A stretch of 10,007 nt of DNA, taken from positions 1-10,007 of the forward strand of contig CANKOT010000084.1 of assembly GCA_947484245.1 (NCBI GenBank). The letters are read 5' to 3'. How positions within the stretch are numbered: position 1 is the stretch's first letter; each line of letters begins with the position of its first letter. The notes beneath the pieces were generated by a model that made no database searches, was not told the DNA's origin, and saw only the letters and a program-made list of their open reading frames with translations. Shown piece by piece: positions 6,187 to 10,007 of the stretch. This DNA comes from Comamonadaceae bacterium. GTDB taxonomy: Bacteria; Pseudomonadota; Gammaproteobacteria; Burkholderiales; Burkholderiaceae. Position numbers and translations under genes: made by a program.

Positions 6187-7368
6187 GTGACGACAGCCAT
6201 TGAAAACCGCCAAAATCAAACGCCTTCTTACATCGATAAGAAGCGATTTGCATGGCTATTTTCTGTCGCAGGACCTTCTGTTTCACTGGTGGGAACAGTT
6301 GCGGTTTCCAGCTTTGGGGTCGGCAATTGGATTTTATTTTTCCCCTTGGTTTTCTATTATTTTTTTGTGCCCTTGTTAGATTTCCTGATTGGCGAGGACA
6401 CCAGCAATCCACCTGAAGCATCGATTGCTGCACTAGAAGCCGACGCCTATTACCGATGGATTACTTACGCAACCATTCCTATTTTATGGATTGCCGTCAT
6501 TTTCAATTGCATCTTCCTTTGCACCTACACATTGACTGCCATCGAATGGATTGCCACCGTCATTACAACCGGATCGGTCTTGGGTTTTGGCTTGAACGTC
6601 AGCCACGAACTGGGCCACAAATTGCAAACATTGCCTCGAAAAGTTGCGCTGTTCAATACGGCACTGGGTGCTTACGGTCACTTCTCTATTGAGCACAACA
6701 GGGGCCATCACCGGCATGTAAGTACCCCCGAAGATCCTGCATCCTCCAAAATGGGAGAAAACATTTATCAATTTGCTTGCAGAGAAATGCCAGGAGCCGC
6801 CCTTCGCGCATGGCGACTTGAAGCCGATCGACTTCAAAGATTGGGCAAGCCAGTTTGGTATTTTGAAAACGAAATTCTTCAAGCGCTTTGCTTAACAGCG
6901 TTGGTGTACGGCAGCCTCATCAGCCTTTACGGATTGGACATGGTGATCGTGCTCATTCCCGTTGCAATTTGGGGCGCGTTTCAGCTGACATCGGCCAATT
7001 ACGTCGAACATTACGGCATTCAAAGACTCAAGACGGCCAATGGCAATTACGAAAATTGTCAACCACACCACTCATGGAACAGCAATCATTTGGTTTCTAA
7101 CCTGGTGTTGTTTCAGCTGCAGCGTCATTCAGATCACCATACTCACCCAGGCCGCAGCTACCAATCACTGCGTGATTTTCCTGAGCTTCCCAGGTTGCCG
7201 TCTGGCTATTTTGGGATGTTTTTCTTGGCTTACTTGCCGCCCCTTTGGTATCGGGTGATGGACCCACTTTTGATCAAAACACTTCAGGGCGACGTCTCAA
7301 GAATTAACTTTCTGCCAAGTGCCAAGAATCGGTTGATTGAAAAATTTGGACTTGTAGCGCCAAATTAA
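6187..7368 (+). CDS. alkB: Alkane 1-monooxygenase AlkB (integral-membrane non-haem di-iron)
   Basis: AlkB hydroxylates n-alkanes at the terminal carbon to 1-alkanols in the inner membrane, using O2 and electrons from rubredoxin. All signature motifs are present in the 393-residue product: Hist-1 HELGHK (140-145), Hist-2 EHNRGHHRHVSTPEDPAS (169-186), the HYG motif NYVEHYG (271-277) and Hist-3 LQRHSDHH (311-318) followed by the conserved PGRSYQSLR. The PLLDFLIGEDTSNPPE segment (62-77) after TM2 is also typical. These separate true AlkB from fatty acid desaturases and xylene monooxygenase. About six membrane segments surround the motifs, and length is normal with no rubredoxin fusion. The start is a GTG with no visible Shine-Dalgarno; no other start keeps the conserved YIDKKRFAWLF N-terminus. 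Rubredoxin and its reductase are absent from the window, so must be encoded elsewhere. It is divergent from the sulfatase/GMC operon, whose products handle the same alkanols. Confidence 0.96.
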   Translation: MTTAIENRQNQTPSYIDKKRFAWLFSVAGPSVSLVGTVAVSSFGVGNWILFFPLVFYYFFVPLLDFLIGEDTSNPPEASIAALEADAYYRWITYATIPILWIAVIFNCIFLCTYTLTAIEWIATVITTGSVLGFGLNVSHELGHKLQTLPRKVALFNTALGAYGHFSIEHNRGHHRHVSTPEDPASSKMGENIYQFACREMPGAALRAWRLEADRLQRLGKPVWYFENEILQALCLTALVYGSLISLYGLDMVIVLIPVAIWGAFQLTSANYVEHYGIQRLKTANGNYENCQPHHSWNSNHLVSNLVLFQLQRHSDHHTHPGRSYQSLRDFPELPRLPSGYFGMFFLAYLPPLWYRVMDPLLIKTLQGDVSRINFLPSAKNRLIEKFGLVAPN

Positions 7369-7369
7369 T

Positions 7370-8626
7370 TCAAAGCACATTGTTGGCAACGGACTGCTTG
7401 TCCCACAAGGCATGGCGCCAGTAAAGCGCGATGGCCAAGGTCAGGATCAAACCCAAAGCGGAATAAACCCAAGCCGTCGCCACATACCCAATGCTTTCAA
7501 CCAATGGGCCGCTGGCCAACAGCCCAATGGGCAAACCCCAAATGGCCAACATGCGCATGCCCATCACCCGCCCATGAAAAGCAGGGTCAGTGGCGCGCAG
7601 CATGACTGCTGCCAAAGGCGTCATGCAGAGGCTTTGCACAAAACCTGCCAACATCAGAACGAGCATGCCCATGTACAAATTGCTTGTGAATGCAAAAAAG
7701 AGATCCAGTGAAAACCAAGCGACCGAGGCCATGATCATGGTTTGTGATGCGCGCAGTTTGAATTTGTGACTGCTTAAAGTCAAAGACGCCAAGAGCCCCC
7801 CAAATGCAAAACTGGCCCCCAAAAATCCCAAGCCGGTTTGGTTGGTCAGGAAAATATTTTTAGCAGCATAAGGCAACAAGCCCAGCGCAAACGGGAATGC
7901 CAATAAGTTCACCAAAAAAGCCACAGCCATGGCGCCCATCAAAATAGGCTTGTGCCACACATAAGTGAATGCAGATTTCAAATCTTCAAGCGGACTGGCC
8001 AAAGCAGCGGCATTGGGTGTGGCCTGAACATCGTCAACACCTTGGGACAGCCAAAAACTCACCACATACAACAAGGTGACCACGGCATAAGCCGAGGTCA
8101 TGCCTAAAACTGCCACGATACCTGCTCCGGCCAACGCGCCGGCTATCCTGGCAGACTCGGACGTCATTCTTGAAATGCCCAGTGCCCCCATCAGCTGCGC
8201 CGCGGGCAAAGTTTTGGCAATCAAGGCATTGCGCATCATTTGATCGGAAGGCCGGATGGTGCCCACAATGGCAGCCAAAATGAGCACCCTCTCGGGCGTC
8301 AGTGCTTCAAAATAAGAAAGCAGCATGATCACAAAAGCCAACAAGGCGTAAATAGCCCTGGTAGACCAGAGCATTCTTCTGTAGCCCATCCGATCACACA
8401 CCACACCAAACACAGGCGAAAGCAAAGAACCTAAATACTGCAATGAGCCATAAACAACCAGCATCAACACGGAACCAGAGGTTGACAAGATGTACCAACC
8501 CAAAAGGATGGTTTCCATTTCGAAGGCCCATGAAGTGGCCAAATCAGCGGGCCACTGGTAGCGAAAGCTTTTGACCTGAAACGAATCACGCCAATTTAAA
8601 TGAGGCGGCTGCGAAGAATTTGTCAT
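7370..8626 (-). CDS. MFS transporter, EntS/MFS_3-like
   Basis: A 418-residue, 12-segment major facilitator protein resembling the MFS_3/EntS group of drug or siderophore exporters. The short cytoplasmic N-terminus contains FRYQWPADLATSWAFEM (21-37) before TM1, the diagnostic loop-2/3 motif GVVCDRMGYRR is at 74-84, and a polar central loop is at about 195-215. Substrate cannot be deduced; efflux is likelier than uptake for this group. The ATG at 8626 has no clear Shine-Dalgarno, and the gene starts only 21 bases from the divergent dehydrogenase gene. Later starts would cut into TM1, so the start is probably right and the mRNA may have almost no leader. At its 3' end the stop codon is one base from the alkB stop, so the two transcripts converge with no terminator between them. 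Its tail-to-tail arrangement with alkB gives no direct functional link. Confidence 0.88.
   Translation of the reverse strand: MTNSSQPPHLNWRDSFQVKSFRYQWPADLATSWAFEMETILLGWYILSTSGSVLMLVVYGSLQYLGSLLSPVFGVVCDRMGYRRMLWSTRAIYALLAFVIMLLSYFEALTPERVLILAAIVGTIRPSDQMMRNALIAKTLPAAQLMGALGISRMTSESARIAGALAGAGIVAVLGMTSAYAVVTLLYVVSFWLSQGVDDVQATPNAAALASPLEDLKSAFTYVWHKPILMGAMAVAFLVNLLAFPFALGLLPYAAKNIFLTNQTGLGFLGASFAFGGLLASLTLSSHKFKLRASQTMIMASVAWFSLDLFFAFTSNLYMGMLVLMLAGFVQSLCMTPLAAVMLRATDPAFHGRVMGMRMLAIWGLPIGLLASGPLVESIGYVATAWVYSALGLILTLAIALYWRHALWDKQSVANNVL
8571..8600 (+). promoter_or_regulatory. Candidate promoter of the hydroxyacid dehydrogenase gene
   Basis: TTGACC (8571-8576, five of six bases of the -35 consensus) lies 18 bases before TTTAAA (8595-8600, four of six of the -10). 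Transcription would begin near 8607, giving a leader of about 40 bases to the ATG at 8648. The promoter lies inside the first codons of the divergent MFS gene, as the 21-bp gap requires. Confidence 0.35.
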
Positions 8627-8634
8627 TGCGGTTC

Positions 8635-8663
8635 ATTTTAGGCAAGAATGGTGCTCATGACGA
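8635..8663 (-). promoter_or_regulatory. Candidate near-leaderless promoter of the MFS gene
   Basis: On the minus strand TCGTCA (8663-8658, four of six of the -35) lies 17 bases before TAAAAT (8640-8635, five of six of the -10). The predicted transcription start near 8628 is two bases ahead of the ATG at 8626, consistent with the lack of a Shine-Dalgarno. It overlaps the first codons of the divergent dehydrogenase gene. Found by eye only. Confidence 0.3.
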
Positions 8664-9577
8664 TCAACACTTCTCCTACCCCATACGCTCAACTTGGCCC
8701 CATTGGCTTCATTGGTATCGGCAATATGGGCTTTGCCATGATGGCTCGGCTGCTGTCCCAAGCTTGGCCAGTGTTTGCGCATGACATTGAACCCTTGCGC
8801 GTCAAAGAAGCTGTCGCCCTTGGGGCTAACCAGTGCGCATCACCTGCTGACATAGCGCTGCAATGCCGCATCAGTTTCATTGTGGTGGTCGATGCACAGC
8901 AAGCTCACAGCGTTTTATCGGGCCCCATGGGCTTGTTAAGCCAAGCTCAGCCGGGTGACTTGGTCTTTTTGTGTCCTACATTGGGGCCGCTCGATGTAGA
9001 AAAAGCCTCAGACGTGGCCAAGGCCAAAGGCGTCTTCCTGATTGATTCACCCATGTCGGGGGGGCCTGTGCGAGCACGAGACGGTCAAATGAGTTTGATG
9101 CTGGCGGGAGATTCTGGCCAACTGACAAAAAACGAAGCTCTGCTCAATGCCATCACCACGCATCGATTTGTCATTGGACAAAAACCTGGTGATGCCGCCA
9201 AAACCAAATTGGCCAACAACCTGTTGGCCGCTGTCAATTTAGCAGGCGCAAGTGAGGTCTTGGCCATGGCGCAGGCCTGGGGCTTGAATGCAGAAACAAC
9301 ATTGCGCGTCATGCAATCTAGCAGTGGGCAAAGCTGGATTGGGCAAGATCGAATGGCGCGTGCTCTTCAAAACGATTTTGAGCCCAGAGCTCACACGTCA
9401 CTGCTGGCCAAAGACACCCGTTTGGCCATAGAGGCCTGTGCGCACTTGAAAGTTTCGGTGCCCGCGATGGGGCAAGTTGCAAGCCAACAATTTGCAAAGG
9501 CTTGCGAATTAGGTTTTGCAAATCAAGACGACGCCAGTTTGTTTTTAATGGCTGGCGGCCAGCCAATCAAGCCCTAA
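8648..9577 (+). CDS. NAD(P)-dependent 3-hydroxyisobutyrate dehydrogenase-family oxidoreductase
   Basis: A 309-residue beta-hydroxyacid dehydrogenase. The Rossmann motif GFIGIGNMG is at 20-28, the substrate-binding signature DSPMSGGPVRARDG at 133-146, and the catalytic lysine is Lys187 in KLANN (187-191), followed by the all-helical C-terminal domain. Members oxidise 3-hydroxyisobutyrate or reduce tartronate semialdehyde and similar 3-hydroxyacids; the exact substrate here is not determined. An Asp in AHDIEP (about 46), after the second beta strand, suggests NAD rather than NADP, weakly. The ATG at 8648 has a modest AGG five bases upstream; an in-frame ATG at 8657 is an alternative and would shorten the protein by three residues. 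The protein has about 15 residues before the first beta strand, slightly more than most relatives. It is cytoplasmic and is a single gene between a divergent MFS gene and a convergent aminotransferase. Confidence 0.9.
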   Translation: MVLMTINTSPTPYAQLGPIGFIGIGNMGFAMMARLLSQAWPVFAHDIEPLRVKEAVALGANQCASPADIALQCRISFIVVVDAQQAHSVLSGPMGLLSQAQPGDLVFLCPTLGPLDVEKASDVAKAKGVFLIDSPMSGGPVRARDGQMSLMLAGDSGQLTKNEALLNAITTHRFVIGQKPGDAAKTKLANNLLAAVNLAGASEVLAMAQAWGLNAETTLRVMQSSSGQSWIGQDRMARALQNDFEPRAHTSLLAKDTRLAIEACAHLKVSVPAMGQVASQQFAKACELGFANQDDASLFLMAGGQPIKP

Positions 9578-9584
9578 ACGGGCT
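9549..9584. terminator. Two adjacent hairpins at the convergent dehydrogenase / aminotransferase junction
   Basis: The first is a 7-bp stem TGGCTGG / CCAGCCA with a CGG loop (9549-9565) inside the last codons of the dehydrogenase gene. The second is a 5-bp stem AGCCC / GGGCT around the stop codon (9570-9584). Both can form on either strand, so they could serve both converging transcripts, but neither is followed by a U-tract, so they are not canonical intrinsic terminators. They may act as RNA 3'-end stabilisers or with Rho. Confidence 0.35.
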
Positions 9585-9609
9585 CAATCGACTCAATGGG
9601 TTTAAACCA

Positions 9610-10007
9610 TTAGGCCATTGCCAGCTCTTTGGCTGCAATGGGCAAATAGCCCATTTCGTCGAGTGCCTGTGCCAATTGCTGGACACTGCGCGCAGGGTTG
9701 TGCAGCTTTTCAAGGCCAAACAAGCCAATGCGGAAAGTCATGAAGTCTTTGGGCTCATCGCATTGCAAAGGCACACCTGCCGCAGTTTGCAGGCCTAAAG
9801 AAAGGAATTTTTTGCTGTTTTGAATTTCGGCATCTTGGGTGTAGCTCACAACCACACCGGGTGCTTGAAACCCTTGTGCAGCCACGCTTTTGAAGCCGCG
9901 AGACTCTAACAGGCTTCGAACTTGCTGACCCAGTTCTTGCTGCTCTTGCTTGACCTTGGCAAAGCCATAAGACTGCGTTTCCTTCATCACATCGCGCAAT
10001 TGGGCAA
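9610..10007 (-). CDS. Class V PLP aminotransferase, alanine/serine-glyoxylate type (C-terminal part)
   Basis: About 132 C-terminal residues of a fold-type I, class V aminotransferase; the N-terminal two thirds, including the PLP-binding lysine, lie beyond the right edge. The reading frame stays open to the last base, so an apparent TTG start at 9999 is not the real one. Recognisable parts are the helix with MKETQSYGF, the beta-rich small domain around GFQAPGVVVSYT, and the substrate-carboxylate arginine in TFRIGLFGLEKL (Arg codon at 9730-9732), equivalent to the RIGLLG motif of human alanine-glyoxylate aminotransferase. The product is likely a cytoplasmic homodimer transferring amino groups to glyoxylate or pyruvate. 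The 2-aminoethylphosphonate transaminases are a related alternative. It ends in TAA, convergent with the hydroxyacid dehydrogenase, 32 bases apart. An enzyme that handles glyoxylate or serine beside a hydroxyacid dehydrogenase could hint at shared metabolism, but convergent orientation makes this weak. Confidence 0.85.
   Translation of the reverse strand, partial: AQLRDVMKETQSYGFAKVKQEQQELGQQVRSLLESRGFKSVAAQGFQAPGVVVSYTQDAEIQNSKKFLSLGLQTAAGVPLQCDEPKDFMTFRIGLFGLEKLHNPARSVQQLAQALDEMGYLPIAAKELAMA

Noticed and set aside
9595..9614. GGTTTAAACC palindrome in the 32-base convergent gap as a terminator
   Set aside because: The stem is short and AT-rich with no U-tract; at best it gives a 5-bp stem with a 7-base loop.
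9502..9798. Plus-strand open frame bridging the dehydrogenase/aminotransferase junction
   Set aside because: It overlaps both genes in other frames, has no ribosome binding site, and shows no recognisable domain.
9610..9999. A complete 129-residue protein starting with TTG at 9999
   Set aside because: The frame is open to the edge of the window and the sequence is the C-terminus of a class V aminotransferase, so this is a truncated view of a longer gene.
1..10007. Mobile elements, CRISPR arrays, tRNA or toxin-antitoxin genes
   Set aside because: I saw no spaced direct repeats, transposase or integrase motifs, tRNA-like folds or small paired genes on either strand.

Overview
The window looks like chromosomal DNA of a betaproteobacterium of the order Burkholderiales, probably Comamonadaceae-like. 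This rests on gene types rather than a marker gene: a Bug/TctC-type periplasmic solute-binding protein, a Burkholderiales-style MFS permease with an FSIKQTGVPLG motif, and compact catabolic gene pairs at moderate GC (about half, judged by eye). I see no rRNA, tRNA, CRISPR array, insertion sequence or phage gene. Coding density is very high, the longest gene-free stretch is 128 bases, and every complete gene looks intact.

Layout. (1) Positions 1-217, minus: N-terminus of a Bug-family solute-binding protein. (2) After a 128-bp divergent gap, a plus-strand pair at 346-2520: an ACMSD-type metal-dependent amidohydrolase and an MFS permease 6 bases later. (3) Converging on that pair, a minus-strand operon at 6065-2497: an SdsA1-type alkyl sulfatase lipoprotein followed, through an ATGA overlap, by a GMC flavoprotein alcohol dehydrogenase. 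(4) Divergent from the operon, across 121 bp that holds a centrally placed interrupted dyad, alkB at 6187-7368, a membrane alkane 1-monooxygenase. (5) One base after alkB, a convergent second MFS transporter (8626-7370). (6) Divergent from it with only 21 bp between start codons, a 3-hydroxyisobutyrate-dehydrogenase-family gene (8648-9577). (7) Convergent with that, the C-terminal third of a class V aminotransferase (alanine/serine-glyoxylate type) running off the right edge.

How the genes may work together. The centre of the window (2497-7368) is the most coherent part. AlkB makes 1-alkanols from n-alkanes, the alkyl sulfatase releases 1-alkanols from alkyl sulfate esters, and the GMC dehydrogenase is a good candidate for oxidising those alkanols to aldehydes. 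The divergent genes around a shared dyad suggest a small aliphatic-chain module in which two inputs meet at the fatty alcohol. Rubredoxin and rubredoxin reductase, which AlkB needs, are not in the window. The amidohydrolase/MFS pair looks like an uptake-plus-catabolism unit for a small organic acid, substrate unknown. The right-hand genes are ordinary metabolic enzymes with no clear link to the centre.

I found no clearly new defence, mobile or RNA system. The points worth a second look are the alkane/alkyl-sulfate arrangement with its dyad, two genes that appear to lack a Shine-Dalgarno leader, and very tight or overlapping gene junctions.
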